Part shown: one piece after another, positions 1-6,643 of the stretch | How positions within the stretch are numbered: the stretch's first letter is position 1 | Layout of the letters: every line of letters begins with the position of its first letter | Program-made: the position numbers and the translations under genes | Source: a bacterium | GTDB taxonomy: Bacteria; UBA9089; UBA9088 | Direction of reading: 5' to 3' | Assembly (NCBI GenBank): GCA_040756715.1 | Contig: JBFLYE010000122.1 | Location: 1-8,268, forward strand | Length of the DNA stretch: 8,268 bases | The notes under the pieces: model-generated | Told to the model about the DNA's origin: nothing | Seen by the model: the letters and a program-made list of their open reading frames with translations, nothing else | Databases searched by the model: none

Positions 1-123
1 ATTTTTTAAGTAAAATAGAGAATATTAGGTAATTTTTTGTCAAGTGCAAAATATGTAGTGCCGAAAAAATTGGGCCTTAGATTTAGTATTAGAGCCAATT
101 TTCAAATTTAGTGGCGAAAATGA
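1..123. other. Left-edge AT-rich stretch without supportable gene
   Basis: All three forward frames are broken by stops here, and nothing recognisable is encoded on either strand. The beta-helix reading frame becomes readable only at 124, so this stretch is either non-coding or the edge of another rearrangement. Two imperfectly matching segments (about 52-66 and 106-119, sharing TAGTG-C-GAAAA) and TTGTCAA/TTGACAA words suggest a repeat-like border, but none is strong enough to name. Confidence 0.4.
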
Positions 124-353
124 CTTGTCAACAATATAATCTTTGGAAATACCAATTCTGGCATAGACTGCTACAATAATTCTTTCCCAATCATTACAAA
201 CAATACCATATTTGGGAATAACAATCACGGCATTGACTGCGAAAGTTCTTCCTTCCCAACCATTACCAACAACATTGTAGCAGAAAATGGGACAACAAGC
301 TCTGGTTATTATGGCATCTATAATTCAGGAGGCAACCCTGTCATTAATATAAC
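124..353 (+). pseudogene. Beta-helix surface protein, 5' remnant before frameshift
   Basis: This frame encodes at least two rungs of a right-handed parallel beta-helix. The recurring pattern is T-N-N-x-I-F-G-N, then G-I-D-C, then S-F-P-x-I-T-N-N. Such repeats are typical of secreted or surface-exposed proteins with NosD/pectate-lyase-like folds. The frame has no start codon or ribosome binding site: an in-frame TGA lies at 121-123 just upstream. Downstream it runs into a stop at 412-414 after losing all similarity near 348. The next +1-shifted frame continues the helix pattern (Y-N-C-V-F-G-N) and then the typical C-terminal cap. A single T missing around 346-349 explains this. The fragment is the N-terminal remnant of the protein continued at 348-1358. 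Whether the missing base is real or a sequencing error cannot be told here. Confidence 0.7.
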
Positions 354-1358
354 TGTGTCTTCGGAAATGGATATGGTGGAAACAGGAATTATTTTGGTTG
401 CTCTACTGGATTAAAGGACATACAACAAAATTCCCAATTTATAGGAGGAGATGATTTTCATCTTAAAGCTAATTCTCCCTGCATAGATGCTGGTTTGAAT
501 ACCGCACCCTCTATCTCTTCAACTGATAAGGATGGCAAGATAAGGATATTCAACGGTATTGTTGATATGGGTGCTTATGAGTATCAAGGGGCAGTAGAGC
601 CTCAAATATCAAGCATAGCTCCAAACAAAGGGGGAAATACAGGCGATGTTACAATAAAGATAACAGGAAGGGGGTTTGTGAATGATGCAATTTTAAAGCT
701 GACAAGGATAGGCTATCCCGATATTATTGGAACAATGACATACTATTCAGAGAGCTCCCTCCTTGCCACATTTGACCTTACTGCCAAAACCCCTGGTGTC
801 TGGAATGTGGTTGTTGTAAATTTGGGTCAGAACCTGATACTACAAAATGCATTTACCATTGAGCAAGGCGGTGAGCCAAAGCTTTGGACAAATGTTATAG
901 GAAGGCAAGAGATAAGGGTTGGACAAGAGCAATTATATTGGATAGATGTAGGAAATTCTGGAAATATTGATGCAGAAAATGTATATGTTAGGCTTACAAT
1001 TCCCACTGGATTTTTGCTTAAGAGGGTTGAGACAAAAGGTGGGTATATTGTCTGGGATAGGGATAGCCTTCTAAAAAATATTGAGGAGGGAAAAGCTCTA
1101 TATCCAGAAGATTGGCAAGGTATTCCAGATGGAAGTATAACAACATTCCTTGACCAATCTGATATATTCTGGATTCCAAGAATTAGACCTTCTGAAACAT
1201 TCGTATTTAAAGCAGTAATTTATGCGCCTTTAACCCTATCTTCCCAAGAGCATGAAGTCCAAGTTGCTATTGTTCCTGTTTTGGTAGCAGGAGCGAAAAT
1301 AGTTGGTGGGATTGTTGCAACTACTTATAGTATCTTCCATTACTTAGTGCAAAAATAG
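348..1358 (+). pseudogene. Middle fragment of split surface protein: beta-helix cap, IPT/TIG and CARDB-like domain
   Basis: This open frame of about 336 codons has no plausible own start; the upstream stop is at 345-347. It continues the beta-helix of 124-353. First comes the cap motif H-L-K-A-N-S-P-C-I-D-A-G with D-M-G-A-Y-E-Y (about 465-587), seen in proteins annotated as choice-of-anchor Q. An IPT/TIG immunoglobulin-like domain follows at about 594-867 (I-x-P-N-K-G-G-N-T-G-D-V, G-R-G-F, then P-G-V-W-N-V-V-V-V-N). Next is a beta-rich segment resembling CARDB/DUF11-type domains (about 868-1290: D-V-G-N-S-G-N-I-D-A-E-N-V). All are extracellular modules with no visible catalytic residues. The last 11 codons and the TAG stop at 1356-1358 belong to the inserted element at 1326-1584, not to the gene. 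The gene continues in a different frame at 1585. Confidence 0.75.
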
Positions 1359-1584
1359 TATTTAAGAAATTTTGAATTCTAAATTTTGAATTTTGAATTG
1401 AAAAAGGTTAAGTTTTATAAAATTTTGAATTCTAAATTTTGAATTTTGAATTGAAGGTTTAAGTTTTATAAAATTTTTTCCCTTTTAATTCAAAATTCAA
1501 CATTCAAAATTCATAATTTTATAAAGTTTTCCTTAAGATTATCTAAACACATACATTTTGTAAAGCGTTATGGAATTAACTATA
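1326..1584. mobile_element. Foldback MITE-like element, copy A, inserted in the surface-protein gene
   Basis: This is a non-coding, extremely AT-rich element. Its ends are imperfect inverted repeats: TATAGTATCTTCCATTAC on the left and, read from the right end inward, TATAGTTAATTCCATAAC. The interior folds back: 1414-1455 pairs with 1483-1525 around a short T/C-rich loop. Left and right boundaries both carry TA, as expected for TA target duplication by IS630/Tc1-mariner-type transposases. Deleting 1328-1584 (element plus one TA) joins codons G-I-V-A-T-T-Y to I-K-H-C-I-A-Q-T-L-K in one open frame. The right 165 bp (1420-1584) is identical to 7048-7212 in copy B. Copy A lacks about 36 bp present after the left end of B and carries an internal 53-bp duplication. 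No transposase is encoded, so movement would need one supplied in trans. Confidence 0.85.
1367..1455. repeat. Internal tandem duplication in MITE copy A
   Basis: A 36-bp segment starting AAATTTTGAATTCT occurs at 1367-1402 and again, identical, at 1420-1455, giving a 53-bp period. Each copy is followed by a similar GGTT(T)AAGTTTTATAAAATTTT stretch. Copy B of the element has only one unit (7048-7083). The duplication is therefore specific to copy A, probably from slippage in the foldback sequence. Confidence 0.8.
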
Positions 1585-3841
1585 TATTAAGCATTGTATT
1601 GCCCAGACCCTTAAGACTACAGCAGAAGAGATAGCAGACCCGGCAGATACTGACCTTTGGCAGGCGCTTTATAAAACCTCTCATGAAGCTCTGGATAAAA
1701 CAGTGGAGGAAATTACAGGTTGGGCTAGTTGGGCCCAAGAGGGTATAGTAAAATTTAGTGAAAGTATTGTAAAAAATCCCGATGATATTGCATTTCGTTT
1801 GTATCAATCTGGGGTTGATCCAACAAAAGCAAAAGAAGTAACTTCTAACCTACAAGGTTTATATGCAAAGATAGGGATTACACCGGAGACAGTGGGAAAG
1901 GTTTCAAAGGGAGTTATGGTTCTTGATTTTGCATTGGAAATTGATAAAAAACTTGGGATATCTGGGGGAATGTGGCAGGAGATAACCAAATTGTTAAGTA
2001 GGGTTGCAGCGTGGGATCCGAATGATAAGGAAGGTCCTGCAAGCCAATGGATACTTCCAGAACAAACATTACATTACACAATATTCTTTGAAAACGCCAT
2101 TCCAACAGCCACAACCTATGCCAGAAGGATTGAGATTACAGACCAATTGGATTCTAACCTGGATTTGGCAACATTGGTTTTTGATGATGTTTGTATAGGA
2201 GGAAAGGTTATTGATATTCCAGAAGATAGCATAATCTCAACATCAACAATCTTTTCACCAGGCACCTGGACAGGTCCTGCACCAGAGACAGATACTTGTA
2301 AGCTTTGTATTTATGCCTCATCTACACCAACAGGACTTACCCGTTTTATCCTGGAGGCAAGAGATATAAATGGAAGCTTAACCGACCTTCTTCCTCCCAA
2401 TTCATATTCCCCAAATGGCGAAGGATGGGTAAGCTTTAGCATTAAGCCTAAATCAGATCTATCATCTGAAACACAGATAAAAAACAAGGCTGGCATTATA
2501 TTTGATATCAATCCTCCAATAGACACAAAAGAGGTGCTTAATACAGTTGATGCAAGTTTCCCAGCAAGTAGCATTGCTTCGCTTCCCTTAACCCAGACAA
2601 GAACTACATTTTCAGTAAATTATTCTGGAAGCGATGCCCATTCTGGGGTAAAAAACCTTGTAGTCTATATTTCTGACAATGGTGCATCTTATGCCCCCAT
2701 ATTCACAAAGACATTTGATAGCCCCCTCTCTACATTTTCTGGTTCTTTCACCTATCAGGGTAAATATGGCCATAGCTATAAATTCTATTCTCGCTCAATG
2801 GATGCAGTAGGTAACTTTGAGGCTGAGCCATTATCTCCTGATGCAGAGATAAGTATTATTCTTGAAGGATTAAGGATAAATACAGACAAAAGGGCATTGG
2901 GTATATCAGCAACAACAACCCTGTATTCCCTGAATCAAGAAGGGACAGAATATGTGGAGGGAACATGGAGCATTGAGGGAAACATTGGAACATTGTCTAA
3001 TAGCTTTGGAACAAGCACCATTTTTTATGCATCATCTATTGGCTTTGGGACAATTAGTGTTATAAGCCAGGCAAAGGGTAGCTGGACAAGTATCATTGTT
3101 GGAAGGCTTGTAGATAAAGTAAATACTTTAACGGCCACCCTATCTGTTTTCTGGGGAACAGCAACAATTAGAATAGGAACAGAGGCAAATACCCTTGTCT
3201 TTATTCCACCGAAGGCTGCAAGCGTGGATAAATTAAGCAAGCTAAAGGGAAATGTTGGAATTGGTGTTGTTCTTAATGCCTATGATACCTTGGGTAACAA
3301 GCTCTCTGGAACCTTAACTAATCCCATCTATATTGAGATACAATATAAAAAGGAATTACTTGGAAACATAGACGAGAATACATTGCTCTTTTATATCCTG
3401 TCAGATGAGGGAGATGTTGGAGGAACCATATCTTGTAGCCTATCTACAATAACCAAAACAATCTCTGGAACATTTAATCACCTTTCCATAATTGCATTAG
3501 CTGGGACAAGCCAACAGGCCCTTACTGCCGAGAATCTAAAAAACATCTCTGTCTACCCCAACCCATTTGTCCCTTATGACAATGACAAGGATAATGGCAT
3601 TCCCTATAATGGCTCAGCGGATTCGGGGATTACCTTTAAGGGATTGACCGAAAATGCAGAGATTAGGATATTCAATCTAGCGGGTAGGTTGGTAAGGGAG
3701 GTTATGCTTACAAATCAAGGAATCTGGCAATGGGATGCGAGAAATCAAAATAATAAAGAACTGTCAAGTGGGATATACATCTATGTAATTACAAATAACA
3801 AAAAAGAGAAGGCAACGGGTAGGATTGCCATTGTGAAATGA
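1585..3841 (+). CDS. 3' fragment of split surface protein with Ig-like domains and FlgD/T9SS-type C-terminal domain
   Basis: This open frame begins directly at the MITE border and has no good start. A GTG at 1703 opens a 712-residue reading but lacks a convincing ribosome site, and clear coding sequence precedes it (T-L-K-T-T-A-E-E-I-A-D-P). Numbering from that GTG: a helical spacer spans 1-104. Residues 105-290 form a domain starting D-P-N-D-K-E-G-P, with L-H-Y-T-I-F-F-E-N, I-E-I-T-D-Q-L-D and A-G-I-I-F-D-I-N-P-P-I, a DUF11-like module common in giant exported proteins. Ig-like modules follow at about 295-385 and 390-470, then a beta-rich stretch to 605. Residues 611-712 are a FlgD-like/T9SS type A-like C-terminal domain (V-Y-P-N-P-F, I-R-I-F-N-L-A-G-R-L-V, W-Q-W-D-A-R, G-I-Y-I-Y-V-I). 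No enzyme motif is visible. Its role is probably a secreted or surface-anchored protein using the barrel encoded next door. Without its front half it has no export signal, so it is probably non-functional as it stands. Confidence 0.8.
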
Positions 3842-4983
3842 AAATGAAATTGCTTTTAGTAATTGGCTTAATAGCATTTTCAGGCTATGGAATTGATGAA
3901 AACGCCGGGGTATCCGGGGCACAATTTCTAAATAATATTGGGGTTAGTGCAAGGGCAAGTGGAATGGCTGGTGCATATTGTGCCCTTTCGGATGATGTTG
4001 ATAGCATATGCTACAATCCCGCTGGGCTTGGAAAGATAGAGAAAAAAGGGATCGGATTTATGCATAGCCGCTATCTTAATGAGGTAAATTATGAGTATCT
4101 GGCAGGGGTTATGCCTCTTGGAAATCAAGGAATAGGAATTGCCCTTTCCTTGCTCAATTCCTCTCGGATAAAAAGGACTACCATCTCAAACCCCACTGGT
4201 GATGGCTCTTACTTTGATGCCTGTGATTATAGCCTTACCGGCTCATATGGAAAAAACATTACCAATTCCCTTTCTTGTGGGTTTAACCTTCGCTATATTG
4301 CTCAAAGGATTGACAAATTCTCTGCCAAGGGCTTGGGAGGGGATTTTGGAATACTTTGCAACACCCCAATTAAGGATTTAAAGCTTGGTTTTGTCCTTCA
4401 AAACATAGGAGGAAAAATAAAGTTTGTTGAGAAGGAAGATAAACAACCTTTTAATATTAAGGCAGGAGTGGGCTATAAAATAAATAGGGCAAACCTTGCT
4501 TTGGATATAAATAAACCAGCTGATAGCGGTCTAGGGATAAATCTGGGTGGAGAGTTTTGGCTAATCAACAATCTATGCCTTAGGGCAGGATATGCCTCAG
4601 GTGCAGATGATGGCTCAGGAATAAGTGGAGGGCTAGGGATAGGATTTAAAGAGATTAAGCTTGATTATGCCTATATTCCCCGTAAGCTCCTTCAAGATAG
4701 CCATTATCTTTCATTAAAGATTGGCTTTGGTAAAGAAAAAAGGGAAAAACCCAGGGTTAAGAAAGTAGAAACTAAAGCAAAAGGGATTCCTAAAACAGAG
4801 GAAGCTCCTAAATTACCCCCTTCTGAAAGCCGTTTATCCAAGCTTATCCTCTATTCAAATCCATCCGGTGCAAAGGTTTATCTGGACAATACATTCAAAG
4901 GAACAACACCCATTATCCTCGATGAGCTAGCCTTACAAAAGCCATACAAGATAAGGGTATCAATGGATGGCTTAAAGGATTGA
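3838..4983 (+). CDS. PorV/PorQ-type (UPF0164) outer-membrane barrel with truncated C-terminal PEGA domain
   Basis: Start ATG at 3838 overlaps the upstream stop as ATGA, implying translational coupling; a second in-frame ATG lies two codons later. Residues 1-18 form a hydrophobic signal peptide. Residues 24-66 carry the family signature: A-Q-F-L-N-N-I-G-V-S-A-R-A-S-G-M-A-G-A-Y, then S-D-D-V-D-S and Y-N-P-A-G-L. Alternating beta strands continue to about 298 and fit an outer-membrane barrel. A Lys/Pro/Glu-rich linker (299-332) leads to a PEGA domain from 334 (S-K-L-I-L-Y-S-N-P-S-G-A-K-V-Y-L-D). In type IX secretion PorV shuttles cargo carrying the C-terminal sorting domain, which fits the FlgD/T9SS-like domain encoded just upstream; that functional link is inferred. 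The TGA at 4981 cuts the PEGA domain short, and matching sequence continues in frame to 5052. The barrel itself appears intact. Confidence 0.85.
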   Translation: MKMKLLLVIGLIAFSGYGIDENAGVSGAQFLNNIGVSARASGMAGAYCALSDDVDSICYNPAGLGKIEKKGIGFMHSRYLNEVNYEYLAGVMPLGNQGIGIALSLLNSSRIKRTTISNPTGDGSYFDACDYSLTGSYGKNITNSLSCGFNLRYIAQRIDKFSAKGLGGDFGILCNTPIKDLKLGFVLQNIGGKIKFVEKEDKQPFNIKAGVGYKINRANLALDINKPADSGLGINLGGEFWLINNLCLRAGYASGADDGSGISGGLGIGFKEIKLDYAYIPRKLLQDSHYLSLKIGFGKEKREKPRVKKVETKAKGIPKTEEAPKLPPSESRLSKLILYSNPSGAKVYLDNTFKGTTPIILDELALQKPYKIRVSMDGLKD

Positions 4984-5052
4984 GAAAAAGAATTTATTCC
5001 CAAAGAAAGGATAGATTCATTAAGGGCTGAGCTAATCCAAGCTCCAAAGTAA
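4984..5052 (+). pseudogene. Orphaned PEGA tail after in-frame TGA
   Basis: Continuing the barrel gene's frame past the TGA gives 22 codons and then TAA (5050-5052), starting E-K-E-F-I-P-K-E-R. Joined to the preceding V-S-M-D-G-L-K-D this completes a typical PEGA second half: G-y-k-d-W-e-k-e, then a last strand, L-R-A-E-L-I-Q. Trp is common at the TGA position, so a TGG to TGA change is the simplest explanation. The intended protein would be 404 residues. Confidence 0.7.
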
Positions 5053-5108
5053 TATTCTGCCTAACAAACCCCTTGCCAAATAATGGTTAGATTGTATAAC
5101 ATTATATA

Positions 5109-5166
5109 TATGAAACTTAAGCATTGACATTGGCGGGATAAAGCTTAAAGATAGCCATTTTGGATG
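5109..5166. repeat. 58-bp direct repeat, copy 1
   Basis: This matches 5937-5994 at 57 of 58 positions; the difference is C versus T in GCATTGA(C/T)ATTGG. It lies between the barrel gene remnant and the promoter of the two-gene cassette. It contains the short inverted words TTAAGC and GCTTAA but no strong hairpin. Read on the minus strand, both copies contain the same short open stretch starting M-A-I-F-K-L-Y-P-A-N, which may be chance or a relic of a longer gene. Confidence 0.85.
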
Positions 5167-5206
5167 GAGAGAACAACATCCAGCAGGATTGTAGATTCCG
5201 CATAAG

Positions 5207-5236
5207 TTGACATCTATTCCTTTCCAAGCTTAAAAT
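5207..5236 (+). promoter_or_regulatory. Sigma70-type promoter for the small protein/retropepsin cassette
   Basis: A consensus -35 TTGACA at 5207-5212 is followed after 18 bp by TAAAAT at 5231-5236. Transcription would start near 5243, leaving a leader of about 80 nt before the ATG at 5325. The gene has a proper ribosome site (GGAGG at 5311-5315). Confidence 0.6.
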
Positions 5237-5324
5237 GTTTATATAGAGTTTAGATATCTGATAAATTTAGAATAGGAAAACTTGCGATTATTTAAATAAG
5301 TTGGAGAATAGGAGGGTTAAAAAA

Positions 5325-5579
5325 ATGGAAAGATCTGAAGAATTAGAAAAGGTTATGAAGAAAGGCGATGAAGTTTATCACAAGTTTCAGAAGAAGTGGC
5401 TTGAGGAGAAACTAAAGGGTAAATATGCGGCTATTGAACCTGACTCAGAGAAGGCATATATTGGGGAGAACTCTTTGGAGACACTAAAGAAGGCAAAAGA
5501 GAATTACCCGGATAAGCTTTTTTATCTTGTAAAGATAGGGTATGAGACGGCAGCGATGCTACGGAGGAAGGGTTTTTGA
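5325..5579 (+). CDS. Small hypothetical protein, partner of the clan AA protease
   Basis: ATG 5325 is chosen because GGAGG sits 9 nt upstream; a TTG at 5301 would add eight residues but lies before this ribosome site. The protein has 84 residues, is charged and has no signal peptide or membrane span. Its N-terminal third is helical and Lys/Glu-rich. A compact core follows: G-K-Y-A-A-I-E-P-D-S-E-K-A-Y-I-G, E-T-L-K-K-A-K, Y-P-D-K-L-F-Y-L-V-K-I-G-Y-E. From memory, small proteins with this core (G-K-x-x-A-I-x-x-x-S-G/E then P-D-x-x-x-Y-x-x-x-I-G) often lie directly before retropepsin-like genes in cyanobacteria and other bacteria. That is the arrangement here, with a 4-bp TTGA overlap. The biochemical role is unknown; a substrate, regulator or antitoxin-like partner of the protease is possible but not shown. 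Confidence 0.8.
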   Translation: MERSEELEKVMKKGDEVYHKFQKKWLEEKLKGKYAAIEPDSEKAYIGENSLETLKKAKENYPDKLFYLVKIGYETAAMLRRKGF

Positions 5580-5935
5580 GAGGATACCTTGATGAGACCC
5601 TAACCCCAAGGGTAGAGGTAACCCTATTTGATATTGAGAAAATAGGAAAGGATTTTTCTTGTGTTATTGACACCGGATTTACAGAGGAAATCTACCTACC
5701 AGTAAAATTTGCTGAGGAACTCAATCTTGAGATATCAGGGGTAGAACCTATTATGCTTGCTGATGGAAGCATAACAAAAGTGAGTATTGCCCCTATTTTT
5801 TTAAAATGGTGTGACAAGACAAAGGAGGTAATAGCTTTAATTGGAGGGGGTAAGGACATTCTGATTGGAATAAAGTTATTGAGCGATTATGAGCTCAAAA
5901 TCAATTTTACAAAGGGGGTTGTTGAGCTCTTATAG
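5576..5935 (+). CDS. Retropepsin-like clan AA aspartic protease family protein
   Basis: The protein has 119 residues. The start is TTG at 5576, overlapping the previous gene's stop as TTGA. It is supported by GGAGG at 5563-5567 (8 nt spacing) and by the family-typical opening R-G-Y-L-D-E-T-L-T-P-R-V-E-V. The catalytic motif is V-I-D-T-G-F-T-E-E-I-Y-L-P at about residues 30-42, with Asp in D-T-G. The flap-like segment M-L-A-D-G-S follows near 60, and I-L-I-G-I-K-L-L-S-D-Y-E-L-K-I-N-F near 95 is the second conserved block. Such single-domain proteins would act as homodimers, each supplying one Asp, in the cytoplasm. The substrate is unknown. It is cotranscribed with the small upstream gene, and the second 58-bp repeat starts one base after its stop. 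No sign of truncation. The DTG and length fit the family well; activity is inferred. Confidence 0.85.
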   Translation: MRGYLDETLTPRVEVTLFDIEKIGKDFSCVIDTGFTEEIYLPVKFAEELNLEISGVEPIMLADGSITKVSIAPIFLKWCDKTKEVIALIGGGKDILIGIKLLSDYELKINFTKGVVELL

Positions 5936-5936
5936 C

Positions 5937-5994
5937 TATGAAACTTAAGCATTGATATTGGCGGGATAAAGCTTAAAGATAGCCATTTTGGATG
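5937..5994. repeat. 58-bp direct repeat, copy 2
   Basis: This is the second copy of the 5109-5166 repeat in the same orientation, one mismatch. It begins one base after the stop of the protease gene, so the two copies bracket the two-gene cassette and its promoter. The flanks diverge on both sides beyond the 58 bp. Confidence 0.85.
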
Positions 5995-6022
5995 AGAATG
6001 ATAACACAGGTTTCAAAAACGC

Positions 6023-6051
6023 TTGACAAAAAGGTCTTTGTTGTTTAGAGT
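6023..6051 (+). promoter_or_regulatory. Probable promoter of the DUF5618-like gene
   Basis: TTGACA at 6023-6028, a 17-bp spacer, then TAGAGT at 6046-6051 (four of six consensus bases). Transcription would begin near 6058, one base before the ATG at 6059, so the message would be essentially leaderless. This also argues against the in-frame TTG at 6023, which is part of the -35 box, being the start. Confidence 0.45.
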
Positions 6052-6058
6052 TTCTTTG

Positions 6059-6436
6059 ATGAAAGAGTCATTAAGGTATTTAAACAATGCAAAGGAGATT
6101 TTAAGGTCTATTCCAATTGAGAATAATACCTATACAGATATTAAGCCTGTTAGGGAAGCCTTTGGAGTTGCCTATCTTTCTATCCTTGAGGCAATAAAAG
6201 GGTATCTTGTAGAAAAAAAGGGTTTTACAAAAAAGGAACTTCCAAAATCAATAGATGCTTATAGGGAGGCATTGAGGAAACATCTAGCTGTTCATAATGG
6301 AAAGTTGATGAAGGAATTTGAGAAGCTTTATGATGGCTTACATATTGCAGGATATTACCAAGGGCTTATTTATGATACCCAGGCAGTCAAGGAGTATTTG
6401 AAGGCAACAAAAGACTTTATTGAGAAGATAAGATGA
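6059..6436 (+). CDS. DUF5618-like small helical protein
   Basis: The protein has 125 residues from ATG 6059. It is all-helical in appearance, with no signal peptide. The opening L-R-Y-L-N-N-A-K-E-I-L-R, the central A-Y-L-S-I-L-E-A-I-K-G-Y-L and the later Y-D-G-L-H-I-A-G-Y-Y-Q-G match, from memory, the DUF5618 family. This is a HEPN-like four-helix type protein of about 120 residues with no established function. The R-x4-6-H nuclease signature of active HEPN toxins is not clearly present: there is R-K-H and L-H-I-A-G but not the standard spacing. I therefore do not call it an RNase. It has its own predicted promoter with no ribosome site upstream, and is separated from the protease gene by the second 58-bp repeat. 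No partner nucleotidyltransferase lies beside it; a strong terminator follows at 6555. Confidence 0.7.
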   Translation: MKESLRYLNNAKEILRSIPIENNTYTDIKPVREAFGVAYLSILEAIKGYLVEKKGFTKKELPKSIDAYREALRKHLAVHNGKLMKEFEKLYDGLHIAGYYQGLIYDTQAVKEYLKATKDFIEKIR

Positions 6437-6554
6437 AGGTTTTATCTTGTGAATAACGCAGTCGCTACAAAAGAATTGGTAAGATGAAAATAAAGGGTTT
6501 GTTGATATACAGAGAGGATGCAGAACACCTTTAGGTATTTTTGTAAAATAAAGC
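6437..6554. other. Spacer without a supportable gene
   Basis: No convincing gene is present. A 16-codon ATG frame (6484-6534, starting M-K-I-K-G-L-L-I-Y) lacks a ribosome site and similarity I recognise. It could be debris from a lost gene. Confidence 0.3.
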
Positions 6555-6597
6555 AAAAAGCATCTTTGTCGCAAAAAGCGAGAAGGGTGCTTTTTTT
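6555..6597. terminator. Strong, probably bidirectional intrinsic terminator
   Basis: An 18-bp stem (6555-6572 with 6578-6595, one G-G mismatch and two G-U pairs) closes an AAAAA loop. On the + strand it ends in seven T (6591-6597), terminating the DUF5618-like gene. On the minus strand the opposite arm ends in a five-T run, serving whatever entered from the right (the PIN-like remnant at 6644-6934). Confidence 0.85.
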
Positions 6598-6643
6598 GTT
6601 TAAGGGGGTGATGTAAAAAAAATTTAAAAATAGGAGGATAAGG

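Noticed and set aside
14-43. Minus-strand promoter with TTGACA at 43-38 reading out of the left edge
   Set aside because: The -35 is perfect, but no good -10 box lies at 16-18 bp spacing and any target gene would be outside the window.
1367-1525. Short repeated GAATTTTGAATT words as a CRISPR array
   Set aside because: The repeats are low-complexity, lack unique spacers of even length and form the arms of a foldback element also present elsewhere.
4981-4983. TGA read as Trp or Gly (alternative genetic code)
   Set aside because: TGA ends the surface-protein, small-protein and DUF5618-like genes with no sensible continuation, and Trp is written TGG throughout. A local nonsense change or error is simpler.
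5109-5994. 58-bp repeats as integron attC sites around a gene cassette
   Set aside because: GTTRRRY words occur nearby only by chance. The repeat lacks the paired inverse core and attC-type hairpin, and the cassette has its own promoter.
6023-6025. TTG start adding 12 residues to the DUF5618-like protein
   Set aside because: The TTG is part of a TTGACA -35 box, there is no ribosome site, and family similarity starts after the ATG at 6059.
6059-6436. DUF5618-like protein as an active HEPN RNase toxin
   Set aside because: The expected R-x4-6-H motif is not clearly present and no nucleotidyltransferase antitoxin gene is adjacent.
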